From Segniliparus rugosus ATCC BAA-974 (GTDB taxonomy: Bacteria; Actinomycetota; Actinomycetes; Mycobacteriales; Mycobacteriaceae): a DNA stretch of 64,000 bases. This document shows positions 52,481-61,416 of this stretch, piece after piece. The stretch covers positions 1,356,750 to 1,420,749 of the forward strand of contig NZ_KI391953.1 of the NCBI RefSeq assembly GCF_000185725.2, given 5' to 3'. The notes beneath the pieces are model-generated. The model was given only the letters and a program-made list of their open reading frames with translations, did not search any database and was not told where the DNA came from. The position numbers were made by a program, and so were the translations under genes. Position 1 is the first letter of the stretch, and each line of letters opens with the position of its first letter.

Positions 52481-52798
52481 TTACCCGATGTTCTCTAAAC
52501 CGGCAGCGCCGGTGAGGATGTAAAGGCCCGGAGCGAATTTCGGAGGGTCCGTCTCGTACTTGCCTTTGACGACGTGGCCGAACTCGATAGACAACGCAGC
52601 GTTGTCCTCCAGGTTCACCAGCCAATCGGTCTCGCCCTCGGTGAGCGTCACCCTCGCGGAGCCCGTCTGGCGGTGGATCGCCAGCCTCGCCTCGGCGTTG
52701 CCTTTGATACGCCGAGCGACGTCCCCCAGCTCGTGATGCACGCCTTCGACGTGCGAGACGACTTTGTTGATCGCCTTCTGCCCTAGAAGCCGCGCCAT
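52481..52798 (-). CDS. tail completion / neck protein (DUF5403-like)
   Basis: A 105-residue protein between stopper and terminator genes. It has an N-terminal helix (INKVVSHVEGVHHELGDVARRI) and a C-terminal beta part ending SIEFGHVVKGKYETDPPKF, the shape of HK97-gp10-like neck proteins and the DUF5403 actinophage family. Its ATG overlaps the previous stop by one base (TGATG). Confidence 0.66.
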   Translation of the reverse strand: MARLLGQKAINKVVSHVEGVHHELGDVARRIKGNAEARLAIHRQTGSARVTLTEGETDWLVNLEDNAALSIEFGHVVKGKYETDPPKFAPGLYILTGAAGLENIG

Positions 52799-53148
52799 CA
52801 CGACCGCCTGATCATGTAGCGCGAATGGGCCGTGGCGGGGGAGGAGTTGAACACCACCGGATCGCCGAAGATCGACCAGCGCACGCCGCGCCACTCGATC
52901 TGAGACTGAGCGCCGAGCACAGTCCGCCAAGACCGTGGGAACCTCAACAGATATATCTGCTCCGACTCGAAACCCTCCGAAGCCCGGTCTGCGCTATCGC
53001 CCCGGCCCGCCCAGCTCGCCGGGGCGATCCGAGCCCTGGCCGGTACGCCCGTACGGCCCGCCCGAGTCAACGTGTTCCCGTCCGCGTCCGTGTACGCCTC
53101 CTCGGGGAACACCAGAATGTCCTCGTTCGCCGCGTCCAACAGGCTCAT
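52798..53148 (-). CDS. head-to-tail stopper
   Basis: A 116-residue beta-rich protein (VPARARIAPASWAGRGDSAD, then YLLRFPRSWRTVLGAQSQIEWRGVRWSIFG). The RVRW-type strand at the end resembles stopper/head-closure proteins that seal the portal. It overlaps the neighbours on both sides by short ATGA/TGATG junctions. Confidence 0.68.
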   Translation of the reverse strand: MSLLDAANEDILVFPEEAYTDADGNTLTRAGRTGVPARARIAPASWAGRGDSADRASEGFESEQIYLLRFPRSWRTVLGAQSQIEWRGVRWSIFGDPVVFNSSPATAHSRYMIRRS

Positions 53149-53555
53149 AGCGGGAACCAGAAATCAGGCTCTGAACGCTCCTCGAACGGGGTTCGGACCC
53201 TCGGGGCGATCAAGAACACGCCGCCCGTTTTGACCCCCAACACGGCCCACTCCTCCGACAGCAGCTCCAACGTCCCCGAAGAGGCGTTCTGCATGAACTG
53301 GTAGGTGTAGTCCCCGTCCGTCTCCGAGAAGTAGCCGAACGGGTTGCGAACGAGCCGCAGCACCGCCTCGCACTCGATCTGCGCCACGTCGGCGGGGTCG
53401 ACAACCCCGCCCGCGATCCTCTCCTCCAGGTCAGGAACCCGGCGGAGGATCATCCTCTCCACGTCCTCCAAGCGGCGCGTCACCAGCGTCCGCATTTCGG
53501 GCGTTAACTGCCTGCCGTACCGGTCTTCCACGTCTTGGGGCTGCGCGTACGTCAT
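53145..53555 (-). CDS. head-to-tail adaptor (Gp19/Gp15-like)
   Basis: A 136-residue helical adaptor: YAQPQDVEDRYGRQLTPEMR and RRLEDVERMILRRVPDLEER are the typical first helices, followed by VAQIECEAVLRLVRNPFGYFSETDGDYTYQ. It sits between capsid and stopper and binds the portal. The chosen ATG at 53555 lies inside the overlapping small gene 53431-53655. Confidence 0.82.
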   Translation of the reverse strand: MTYAQPQDVEDRYGRQLTPEMRTLVTRRLEDVERMILRRVPDLEERIAGGVVDPADVAQIECEAVLRLVRNPFGYFSETDGDYTYQFMQNASSGTLELLSEEWAVLGVKTGGVFLIAPRVRTPFEERSEPDFWFPL

Positions 53556-53655
53556 CTGAAGGAACCGCCTCGAATCCAGAGGCCGCGAGCGCCGCCGCGT
53601 CCTCGTCGGCAACGGTCACGACCGTTCCGGTTAATGGGTGAATGAGCCTCGCCAT
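53431..53655 (-). CDS. small phage head-region protein overlapping the adaptor gene
   Basis: A 74-residue frame beginning MARLIHPLTGTVVTVADEDA. Small proteins with this start (xRLIxPxTGxVVxV) and an ArgArgGlyArgPro tail are common between capsid and adaptor genes in actinophages, so it is probably expressed. Its last ~40 codons overlap the adaptor N-terminus in another frame, an unusually long overlap. It may be a capsid-decoration or scaffold accessory. Confidence 0.55.
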   Translation of the reverse strand: MARLIHPLTGTVVTVADEDAAALAASGFEAVPSDDVRAAPRRGRPVRQAVNARNADAGDAPLGGRGEDDPPPGS

Positions 53656-53709
53656 GGGTCTCCTTGGGCCAGGCGGGAGGGGGCCGCGCGGCTCCCTCCC
53701 GCAGGTCTG

Positions 53710-54708
53710 CTACGGGGTTTTGACGTTGCTGAACTTGACGAAGCCCTGCTTGTTGCCGAGAATCCAGCCGAACGTGACCTCGATCAAGATCGCGACCTGG
53801 TTGGTCTGCCACAGCGGAACAGTGTTCGTGCCGTCGCTCAGGGTTGCGGTGTCGCTGACCTTGACGCGGATCTCGTCGGCGAAGCCGTAGCGAAGCTGCG
53901 AGAAGTCGCCGCCGATGACCCGGATACCCGAGTCGGCGGCGGCTCCGAGCTTGCCTCCGACCGCCTTCCCGAACTGAGCGGGAAGCCCGAGGATGTCGCC
54001 CGTGGTCGACGCGAGATTGACCCGCGCCGGGTCGACGTTCCCGTTTGCGTCACGCCACGCGCCCTCTTTGACGATGGTGGAGCGGAACTGGGGGTCGACC
54101 GCCCAGCCGGAGAAATCAAAATCCGAGTTAGCCGCGACCAGGTCGTAGCCCGCGAGCAGGTCTTCGTACACCGTGGTCGAAGCGGTGTCGGGGAAGTTCA
54201 CCGAGTTCGTGGTGTTCGCGATGACGTTGTCGGTGTCGATGCCCAAAAGCGCGCCACCTGTGAGCGTCGACTTGCCGTGGAACACCGCGAGGTCGATACC
54301 ACGGCCAATCGCGTACGCCAGATCCTTCTGGACTTTCGTGAAAAGCCCTTGCGGATTCGTCCGCGCGAACTCCTCCGAGACGGTGACGATGCCAGCCAGT
54401 TTGATCGGGCTGAAGCTCTTGGTCGCCCACGCGGTGCCGGTCAGCGGCTTGAGCCCGCCTTCTCGCTCCTCGTTGCTGGTGCCCGCGCCGACCTGGCCGA
54501 CCTCCGGTCGTTTGATCGTCATCGGGACCACGGTCTCGCCGTACGTCACCGGGATACGCTCGCCGAGACGCATGACCAGAGAGGACTCCTGCGCCTTTTC
54601 GAAGATCGGACCAACGAGGTTCTTCGGAATCAGATCCGAGGGGACATGGGCCAACCGGCCCTGATGGTTCCCCTCGACATTGGGGGAAAGTTCGTTAAGG
54701 GTCGCCAC
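53710..54708 (-). CDS. major capsid protein (HK97 fold)
   Basis: A 332-residue HK97-type capsid protein. LNELSPNVEGNHQGRLAHVPSDLIPK begins the N-arm, SFSPIKLAGIVTVSEEFAR is the E-loop/P-domain strand, GRGIDLAVFHGKS the spine-helix region, and the GWILGNKQGFVKF ending is typical of the family. The start is GTG at 54708 with AGGAGG 6 nt upstream. It follows a scaffold gene, so no protease-delta domain is needed at its N-terminus. Confidence 0.92.
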   Translation of the reverse strand: MATLNELSPNVEGNHQGRLAHVPSDLIPKNLVGPIFEKAQESSLVMRLGERIPVTYGETVVPMTIKRPEVGQVGAGTSNEEREGGLKPLTGTAWATKSFSPIKLAGIVTVSEEFARTNPQGLFTKVQKDLAYAIGRGIDLAVFHGKSTLTGGALLGIDTDNVIANTTNSVNFPDTASTTVYEDLLAGYDLVAANSDFDFSGWAVDPQFRSTIVKEGAWRDANGNVDPARVNLASTTGDILGLPAQFGKAVGGKLGAAADSGIRVIGGDFSQLRYGFADEIRVKVSDTATLSDGTNTVPLWQTNQVAILIEVTFGWILGNKQGFVKFSNVKTP

Positions 54709-54722
54709 GTAGGGCCTCCTAA

Positions 54723-55220
54723 TTATTTGGCGAGCTGGGAATTGACGAATGCCGCGAACATCGACGCGGGATCGGCGGAAGTCGACCCGGAGCTGAGCCC
54801 CTGAGACCTGTCAGTCGCGGCGGCAGGAGCGGCAGAAAACCCGAACATCGACTTGAGTTCCTCCGCGTGGGCTGCGAACTCTTCCGCGTTCGACCCCTGC
54901 AACGTCTTCGCGAAAGCGAAAACGTGGTCATGCGGGACCCCCGCCTGAATCGCGGTCACGACCCGGTCGAAATCCGCTTGAACAGCCTTCGAAGCGGCCT
55001 CCGCTTGCGATTTCCCCGAAGCCAAAGCCGCGAGCTGGTCCTCAAGCTCGCGGCGGGAAGCCTCAGCATCCCTGAGCTGCACCCGGTAGTTCGCGGCCTC
55101 CTGGCGAAGGTCGGAGACGTACTTGGCGCTGTAGGTCTGGGGCTTCTGCTCGACTTGCGGGGTAGCCTCCTGGGCTTGTACAGTGTCAGTATTATCTGTA
55201 GGTGTCGTTTGCTCCGACAT
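54723..55220 (-). CDS. capsid scaffolding protein
   Basis: A 165-residue acidic, Gln/Glu/Ala-rich protein with a central coiled coil (YRVQLRDAEASRRELEDQLAALA) and a C-terminal helix ending DPASMFAAFVNSQLAK, the part that binds capsid subunits in scaffolds. The position directly before the capsid gene is canonical. The ATG at 55220 has GGAGG upstream at a long 9-nt spacing. A terminator-like hairpin lies just ahead of it. Confidence 0.86.
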   Translation of the reverse strand: MSEQTTPTDNTDTVQAQEATPQVEQKPQTYSAKYVSDLRQEAANYRVQLRDAEASRRELEDQLAALASGKSQAEAASKAVQADFDRVVTAIQAGVPHDHVFAFAKTLQGSNAEEFAAHAEELKSMFGFSAAPAAATDRSQGLSSGSTSADPASMFAAFVNSQLAK

Positions 55221-55245
55221 AAAAAAGTGCCTCCGGGGCATAGAA

Positions 55246-55266
55246 AAAGGCCCTTCAAGGGCCTTT
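55246..55266 (-). terminator. intra-operon terminator-like hairpin
   Basis: 9-bp stem (AAAGGCCCT / AGGGCCTTT) with a 3-nt loop, followed on the minus strand by a run of U. It lies between the VG15-like and scaffold genes, within an otherwise continuous structural operon. It probably reduces read-through, or it marks a separate promoter for the scaffold and capsid genes. Confidence 0.7.
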
Positions 55267-55279
55267 GGGTGTTGGATGG

Positions 55280-56149
55280 CTACGCGGCCAGCGCCGCGTA
55301 GTCGGACATGTCCGCGTCCCCCGCCGCCAGCATGCGGCGCAGAGCGTTGACCACGTCCTCGTTGAGGGTGAAGGGCTTCCCTTTGTTCTTTCCGGTCGTG
55401 TGGACCCGGTCAGGCTCCTCCTCGCGGAGCCTCCGGGCCGCTTTCTCGGCCTTGCCCCACAGGTCGGCGGCTCTGTCGGCTTCCTCCTTGCCGGGCCACG
55501 CTTTGTGGTCGAACACCGGCACCGCCTTGCAATCGCAGCCGGGATGCCATTTGTCCATGTATTCGCTCACGTCTTCGCCAGCGGCGATCATCTCCAACGC
55601 CTCGTAGTCGCTGAGATCGAGCCCCGCCGTGTCCGCGTACGAGTGCTCCGGGCCGCGAGAGATCAGCATCAGGCACCAGGCGCACGTCTCGCGACCAGTC
55701 GCGACCCGAGCCCAGCCACGAACCACGCCGAGATGCGGGTCCTCTCTCACCGCGTGGATGATCTGCCTTCGGCCCGCGTTCTCGACCTCCCTGACCGCGT
55801 TGAGAGCCAGCCTCGTGACCTCGTTGTCGGGCGAGTCCTTCTGGGACATCCCGCGCCGGGAGTCCTCCATGTTCTTCACGAACTGGACGAAGCTCGACCC
55901 GTCGGGCTCCCGGTTGTACTCGGGCAGATCCGGCTTATGCAGCGCCCGTTGGGCGTTGTAGAACCGTTGGGCGAGCAACGCCGCCCGTTCGCGCTGCCTG
56001 CTCACCTCCGGGTACAGCAGGTACATAAGCTGCATCCACTCCCCGTACGACAAGGCGGGGCCACGGGAGAACGATCCGAAGCTTCGCACGTAGTACGCGG
56101 TGGCCGCTGAGATCGCGGCCTGCTGGGCCGCGTACTCGTCCGGGGTCAC
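55280..56149 (-). CDS. VG15/MuF-like minor head protein
   Basis: A 289-residue protein following the portal gene. Helical N-terminal ~130 residues precede a Cys-containing core, GRETCAWCLMLISRGPEHSY ... WHPGCDCKAVPVFD. The CxxC and HxGCxC set probably binds Zn, as in MuF/VG15 head proteins that cap the portal or are packaged. The stop of the portal gene overlaps its ATG by 4 bp. Confidence 0.8.
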   Translation of the reverse strand: MTPDEYAAQQAAISAATAYYVRSFGSFSRGPALSYGEWMQLMYLLYPEVSRQRERAALLAQRFYNAQRALHKPDLPEYNREPDGSSFVQFVKNMEDSRRGMSQKDSPDNEVTRLALNAVREVENAGRRQIIHAVREDPHLGVVRGWARVATGRETCAWCLMLISRGPEHSYADTAGLDLSDYEALEMIAAGEDVSEYMDKWHPGCDCKAVPVFDHKAWPGKEEADRAADLWGKAEKAARRLREEEPDRVHTTGKNKGKPFTLNEDVVNALRRMLAAGDADMSDYAALAA

Positions 56150-57534
56150 GCCGCCCCTCCGGGCCGTTCAGAGGCGGCGGGCTCTCGCCGCTGCGCGGCG
56201 TACATCGACTCCAGCAGCGAGACCGGGTTTTCCTCATCGAACCAAGCGCGCATGTTGTCGCGCTGCGCCACCGAGTAGCCCATGTCGATCCACGCCTGCT
56301 CGCGCGGGATCACGCCCTGGCCGTTCGCGTACAGCTTCGTCACCGCGTCAGCCTTCGCCGCGTACGTCGGGGTCGCGGGGTTGTTCCACACGGTCTCAAG
56401 GCGGTTGTAGGACTCCGGGACCTGTTTGCCCATGACCTGGCTCGCGATCCTCATCGCCTGCTCCCACGAGCCGCCGAACATGCGGGCTTTTCGCTCGCAC
56501 GTCTTCACCAGCCGCGCCTCCGACGCTTGCATGGCCTCCGCAGAGGCCGGGTTGTCGGAGGAGAACGAGAGGTATTGCGGAGGAAGCCCGGTGTAGGAGG
56601 CGAAATGCTTCGCCAGCTCGGAAAGCTCCTCGGTGAAGTTGCGGAGGTCAGCCGCCGAGAACTCGAACGCCTTCGCCTGATCGTTCTCCAAGGCCAAGAT
56701 CCTGGCGAAGTAAACGTCGTTCACGTCCAGGCTCGACCCGTCGCCCACCAGATCCGGTTTGTTCACGCCGAAGAACACCCGCAGAGGGACCGCCATCAGC
56801 TCGGACGCTGTTTGCAAGTTCATCATCGTCCGCGCCGCCGCGTCCGTGAGCGTCCGCAACTCCGGGGTGATCTCCGATTGGCCGTACCGGTCTGAGAGCC
56901 TGCTACGGTTCACCAGGGGGACGACCGGGACGACCCCCAGGTTGTGCTCCACCGGCTTGCCGTCCGTGGCCCACGCGCCCGCCACGGACGACTTCTTTAA
57001 GTACACCGTCCGATCCGGCAAGAGCAGCGTGGCGCTGTCCGCCACGCTGCTGTGCGGGTCGCTGCTGTAGAGGCGCACAGCCCGCGTCACCTCGCGCGTT
57101 CGGGGGTCAAGCTCCGCGTACATCGACAGCGGCGACTCAAGCCGGATGATCGGAGAGTCGGCGCTGTCCCGCTCTCCGGGCGCGGCGACCGTGATGTACG
57201 AGCGACCGAACGTCAAAGCGTCCATGTGGCCCAGGCTCGACTCCTCGTCAAGGTTGTTGTCCTGCCACCACTGCCACAGAAGCCCCATGCCCTCGTCGGT
57301 GTCGTCGCCGTCGACGCGGAAGCCGACAACGTCCAAGCGCTCCTCGACAGAGCGCAGATACAGCGACGGCCAGCCCACGTTCACCCGCAAATACCGCATC
57401 TCCGGGGGAGCGCCAAGCCCCAAGGTTCGGAGCCGGTACGTGGAGTCCAGATAGCCCTGCGACTCTCGCAAATCTCCGATGCTGGCGCGCAGCACGTTCG
57501 ACAGCTGCTCGACATGCCGGTCGTAATCCGTCAT
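56146..57534 (-). CDS. portal protein
   Basis: A 462-residue SPP1/phi29-type portal. The RYLRVNVGWPSLYLRSVEERLDVVGF N-terminal wing, PVVPLVNRSRLSDRYGQSEI and TYAAKADAVTKLYANGQGVIP crown region are characteristic of actinophage portals. It sits between terminase and MuF-like genes with 4-bp overlaps on both sides. Confidence 0.92.
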   Translation of the reverse strand: MTDYDRHVEQLSNVLRASIGDLRESQGYLDSTYRLRTLGLGAPPEMRYLRVNVGWPSLYLRSVEERLDVVGFRVDGDDTDEGMGLLWQWWQDNNLDEESSLGHMDALTFGRSYITVAAPGERDSADSPIIRLESPLSMYAELDPRTREVTRAVRLYSSDPHSSVADSATLLLPDRTVYLKKSSVAGAWATDGKPVEHNLGVVPVVPLVNRSRLSDRYGQSEITPELRTLTDAAARTMMNLQTASELMAVPLRVFFGVNKPDLVGDGSSLDVNDVYFARILALENDQAKAFEFSAADLRNFTEELSELAKHFASYTGLPPQYLSFSSDNPASAEAMQASEARLVKTCERKARMFGGSWEQAMRIASQVMGKQVPESYNRLETVWNNPATPTYAAKADAVTKLYANGQGVIPREQAWIDMGYSVAQRDNMRAWFDEENPVSLLESMYAAQRREPAASERPGGAA

Positions 57535-59207
57535 TTGAGCACCACCGCCCCACGGCCCCTGTTTTTACTGCTCATCAAAAATTCCTGTCTCGCGCCGAAC
57601 GCGAGGACGGCGCAGACCGCCAAGTCGATCTTTCGACTGGAATCCTTGCTTGCCTTGCGAATGCTGATCGCGTCGTATGTCGTGGGGTGCCTTCGCGCGT
57701 TCAGCACGTGCTGCCGCAGCGCCGGGTCGCCGTCGTGGAAGATCTCGCGCTCTAAGACCGCGTCAAGGAAGCGCTCGCAGTCCAACGCGAACCGTTTCGT
57801 CTGGCCGCGCATGTCGAACGCGACCGGGTTGCCCGGACTCGCGTTCACCTTCAGCCTCCGCTTGAAATCCCGCCCCCACGCGTCCACGTACGCCTCGAAC
57901 TCCTTCACGTCCGCGCGGAACGCGACCACGTCGTACCGCTCGAAGCACGAGCGAACGACCGCGTCCACGTCATCGCGGGGAACCTCCCCGTTCGGAAACT
58001 CGTCCGGGTTCCAAACCCGGATCTTGAACAACATCCCGTCGCTGATCCGGCACGCCACAACGCCTGTGTGGTCGCCCGACTTCGAGCCGTCGAACCCGAG
58101 CGCGACACGGTCGCCCCTCTTCAGGGCGAAAAGCTCGTCGGTGAGCGCCAGCGCGTCCCACTCGTACGGCGCTACCCAGGAGTCCTCAGAGGCGTTGACC
58201 TGGTTGAGGAACTTGCGCCGGGACTCGGTCACCGGATTCCGCACGTCCAACACGGATTCGAGAATCGCGTCCAGCGGGAGCCACACGGAATCCCCACGGG
58301 CGATCCGCAGGCCCTCGCGAAGCTTCTGAAGCCCCGCCTCGTGGCCCTCCGGGTCCTCGCGTTTGGACGGGATCTCCGACACGGGCGTGTCCGCAGGAGC
58401 CTCCAGCGCGTCGTACAGCGTGCTAACCTCGACCGCCTGACCGGACTCCACGGCCTGCCACGCCTCATAGTCCCGTTCTGCGACCGAGTCCTCGCCGGGG
58501 ATGTGGGCGTTGCAGATCGCCAATGAGCGCGAGTCCGGGATCTTCGTCCTGTTGCCCTCGATCACACCGGCCATCTCGTGGCCCTGCACCGACTCGACCC
58601 ACCACTGAGTCTCGTTGAGGATCATCATCGTGGGCCGGTTCCCCTCAATCGACTTGGGGGACGAGGTCACGGCCTCGATCCGGCCCCCCGCCGCCGAATA
58701 GATGATCGTTTTGTTGATCTCCAAGCCGTAGGTCTCCTTGAGCTTCTTGGAGACCATCACCGGAAACAGGCTGAACGTGTTCTTCGTCTGCTCTTGCGAC
58801 ACCGCCACGACCGAGATCCACGCGGCGTGGCGCGGCTTGCCAACCGGCTGGCCGTCAGGCCCGAAGTGGGAGAACGCCACCGGCCCGCACAGCTCCACCA
58901 AAGCGAGAGCAGCGGCCACAGGGTCCTTCCCCCAGCCCTTGAGCCGTCTGAGGACCCCTTTCCGGTACGCGTACTGGCCGGTCTCGTCCACCGCGTACCA
59001 CCACAGGAGGAACCGTGCCTGCTCCAGCGTCGGCATAAACGGATCACCGGCTGTCTCGCCTCCCGGAGACTTCACGTATGTCGCGAGCCAATCCAGCACG
59101 CCCCAGCCGAGAGAGCGTTCCGGCAGGTACCAGCTGCCGTCTGTGTAGGTGCGCCAGGTCGGCCCGATGATGTGCGGCGGCGTGGGGGCGAGCTTCTTCT
59201 GTGCCAA
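57531..59207 (-). CDS. terL: terminase large subunit
   Basis: A 558-residue packaging motor. The ATPase domain has a variant Walker A in RRLKGWGKDPVAA and Walker B MMILNETQWW. The C-terminal RNase-H-like nuclease shows the acidic residues in LGFDGSKSGDHTG, FRADVKEFEAY and KIDLAVCAVLAFG. The start is TTG at 59207, supported by AGGAGG 7 nt upstream. No small terminase gene is recognisable beside it; it may lie elsewhere or be absent. Confidence 0.93.
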   Translation of the reverse strand: MAQKKLAPTPPHIIGPTWRTYTDGSWYLPERSLGWGVLDWLATYVKSPGGETAGDPFMPTLEQARFLLWWYAVDETGQYAYRKGVLRRLKGWGKDPVAAALALVELCGPVAFSHFGPDGQPVGKPRHAAWISVVAVSQEQTKNTFSLFPVMVSKKLKETYGLEINKTIIYSAAGGRIEAVTSSPKSIEGNRPTMMILNETQWWVESVQGHEMAGVIEGNRTKIPDSRSLAICNAHIPGEDSVAERDYEAWQAVESGQAVEVSTLYDALEAPADTPVSEIPSKREDPEGHEAGLQKLREGLRIARGDSVWLPLDAILESVLDVRNPVTESRRKFLNQVNASEDSWVAPYEWDALALTDELFALKRGDRVALGFDGSKSGDHTGVVACRISDGMLFKIRVWNPDEFPNGEVPRDDVDAVVRSCFERYDVVAFRADVKEFEAYVDAWGRDFKRRLKVNASPGNPVAFDMRGQTKRFALDCERFLDAVLEREIFHDGDPALRQHVLNARRHPTTYDAISIRKASKDSSRKIDLAVCAVLAFGARQEFLMSSKNRGRGAVVLK

Positions 59208-59236
59208 TCCCCGGCCTCCTTTTCAAATGTCTGTGA

Positions 59237-60214
59237 TCACCCGCGTAGGAATTCGACGGCGGGGTCGAAGTTGTAGGCGTGCGGCGCGGTGCCGCCGCCG
59301 AAGAACTGGAGGGCGTTCACGATTGCCTCGCCCATGGCGATGCCCTCGGGGACCGGGCTCCGCACGAGTTCCCCGAGCTGGGCGAGCAGCGAGTCCTCTC
59401 CGTAGAAGAGGTCGGTGGCTTTCATGACGATCTTGCAGACCGCCCGCTTGTACTCGTCCGCGTCGGTGTCGTAGTTGCAGGCGTACATGTCGCCCTCGTG
59501 GGCGTAGTCGCGCACCTCGAAGGCGGCGGACTCTAAGCCTTCGAGGCGGTCGTCAAGGATGCCGTGCGAGTCGGGCGAGGCGGTCGGGTAGGTCCACTCG
59601 TCCGAGTGCTGCACGCCTTTCTGGCGCATCGGGTTGCCCCAGAACACGACCTTCCGCAGGTCCTTCAGCCGGTGGTGCAGGCTTCCTGCCGGGTCCATGA
59701 TCCGGTGCTTGAGGACCTGGCCCACCACGACAGCGCCTTGGGAGTACCCGGCCATCGCGAACGGGCCGGGGCGCTGGTCGATCTGGCGGGACAGCTCTTC
59801 GACCCCGTCGAGGATCGAGGGCCACATCGGGAACGGGGCGGCGGGGTAGTTGCCGATGGGCTGCCAGTCATACAGGTCCAGGACCGCGCGGGCGGTGTCG
59901 GCGGGGATGCCCGGCCCGAGGGGATCGGGCTGCCCGGTGCCGTGGACGGTGAACAGGGTCGGCTTCCGGGGAGGTGCCGGTTTCGAGTAGCCGCAGGCGC
60001 GTTGTGTCGCGTAGTCCATGACCCCGGTCGCGGGAAGGCCGAGCAGGATTTGGATGTTCGCCACGACGGCCTTCAGCCTCTCGTCGTAGAGTTCGGAGTA
60101 GTTCAGCCCCGAGGCGTGCGGGAACTCCCGCCGCAGGTACGCTTTGATGTCGGCCACTTTCGGGCTCAAATCGCCCATGCCCCAGCCGATCCACTTGCCG
60201 TTAGCATCATGCAC
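59237..60214 (-). CDS. lysB: LysB mycolylarabinogalactan esterase (endolysin B)
   Basis: A 325-residue protein: an N-terminal peptidoglycan-binding-like domain (VADIKAYLRREFPHASGLNYSE, residues ~15-75), then an alpha/beta-hydrolase. The Ser nucleophile is in AGYSQGAVVVG (residue ~159), an acid is in the DYAHEGDMYA segment and the terminal His is in APHAYNFDP. LysB cuts the ester linking mycolic acids to arabinogalactan, which confirms a mycolate-bearing host. It starts with GTG at 60214, overlapping lysA by 8 bp. Confidence 0.92.
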   Translation of the reverse strand: MHDANGKWIGWGMGDLSPKVADIKAYLRREFPHASGLNYSELYDERLKAVVANIQILLGLPATGVMDYATQRACGYSKPAPPRKPTLFTVHGTGQPDPLGPGIPADTARAVLDLYDWQPIGNYPAAPFPMWPSILDGVEELSRQIDQRPGPFAMAGYSQGAVVVGQVLKHRIMDPAGSLHHRLKDLRKVVFWGNPMRQKGVQHSDEWTYPTASPDSHGILDDRLEGLESAAFEVRDYAHEGDMYACNYDTDADEYKRAVCKIVMKATDLFYGEDSLLAQLGELVRSPVPEGIAMGEAIVNALQFFGGGTAPHAYNFDPAVEFLRG

Positions 60215-61400
60215 TCTCGGTCACCACTCCGGTCTTGTCGCGGTCTGATGTGCCGCACACTTTGTCTCTGATCTGGGCGACGGCCTCCACGAGCGTCCTG
60301 CCCCCGAGGCAGTTCCAGCGAAGCGTCAGCTGGTCGTCGGCGGGGCCAACACGGATCGGGGTCGGCTGTTGTGGCTCAGGCTCCTGCCATTCCTCGCGGT
60401 CGCCAGCCCAGCGGGCAACGCGCTCGGAGAAGAAGTCCCACGGGAAGTTGTCGCCCACGTCGGTATGGTTGTTGCCGTCTTTGAGATATTGGCCGCAGTA
60501 CTTGTGATCCGAGATCCCGCCTGGGGGGCCGTAGCTCGGCGGGGTCAGGACCTTGGCGGGGATGCCGTACTTCTTGCAGTCCTGCACCGCCAGGTACGCC
60601 GCCACGTCGATGGCGGCGCTCCATTGCAGCCAGCGCTCGCGGGACCAGGAGACGAACGACCCGGCGAAGCACAGGTTGATCGCCCGGTTGTTGGAGTTGC
60701 CAACCGACCAGCTCGCGTAGTCGGTGTCCACGACATCCGCCACAGTGACTTTGCCGTTGTCCTGGGAGACCACGTAGTGGTAGCTGACCGGGTTGTTGGT
60801 TCCCTTGGTGCGTTGCAGCCAGTCAGCGCCTTCTACCGCGTCCGGTACGTTCGGGTCCCTGTCCACCACGCCTTCCCAGGAGTGGATCAAGAACAGGTCC
60901 GGTTTACGACCGGCTCGGCCCTGGTAGTTGCCGCACCAGCGTTCTACTTCCGTGAAGGTGGGCTTTTCCGGCATAGCAGGGCCTCCTATCGGCCAGAGTT
61001 TGTCGAGATACGGGGTCACCACGGAGATTCGGGACTTGATCTCCGCCAGGTAGGCTTTTCTGCCGTTGGCGAGCCAGTACTGGGCGGACGGCCAGTTTGG
61101 TGCCTGCTGCAACCAACAGATGTTCAGCCAAATGTCCCCGCGCCCTGGAGCTGACCGTTTGATGTCGAGCTTGTCGAAGAACGCTTTGACCTGGGCCGAC
61201 GCGCCGTCGAAGCGGTTCGGGTAGCTCGCGTCCTGCTGGGCTACCCCGTAGGTCGTATTCGTCGGGTCCCAAACGGTCTCATCCCACTCGGACTCCTGAT
61301 ACAACGCCGACATCTCGGCCAGGCACTCGTCCCGCGTATGGTTCCGGCGCTGGGCCTCGCTGACGATGAGCTGGGCGACCTGGTCTTTTGTGGCGGGCAC
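60207..61400 (-). CDS. lysA: LysA endolysin (N-terminal peptidase-like + amidase)
   Basis: A 397-residue endolysin. Residues 1-~140 (AEMSALYQESEWDETVWDP, YGVAQQD...ASAQVKAFFDKLD) match the N-terminal peptidase/lysozyme-like modules of mycobacteriophage LysA. Residues ~155-340 form an Amidase_2 domain with FLIHSWEG, YHYVVSQDNG and a terminal NNHTDVGDNFPWDFF. The C-terminal ~55 residues are a short linker and tail without a clear binding domain. I chose the GTG at 61400 because GAAAGG lies 7 nt upstream; a longer frame to 61436 would run into the tRNA-like sequence. Confidence 0.88.
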   Translation of the reverse strand: MPATKDQVAQLIVSEAQRRNHTRDECLAEMSALYQESEWDETVWDPTNTTYGVAQQDASYPNRFDGASAQVKAFFDKLDIKRSAPGRGDIWLNICWLQQAPNWPSAQYWLANGRKAYLAEIKSRISVVTPYLDKLWPIGGPAMPEKPTFTEVERWCGNYQGRAGRKPDLFLIHSWEGVVDRDPNVPDAVEGADWLQRTKGTNNPVSYHYVVSQDNGKVTVADVVDTDYASWSVGNSNNRAINLCFAGSFVSWSRERWLQWSAAIDVAAYLAVQDCKKYGIPAKVLTPPSYGPPGGISDHKYCGQYLKDGNNHTDVGDNFPWDFFSERVARWAGDREEWQEPEPQQPTPIRVGPADDQLTLRWNCLGGRTLVEAVAQIRDKVCGTSDRDKTGVVTESA

Positions 61401-61416
61401 TGGGAGCCTTTCGAGT

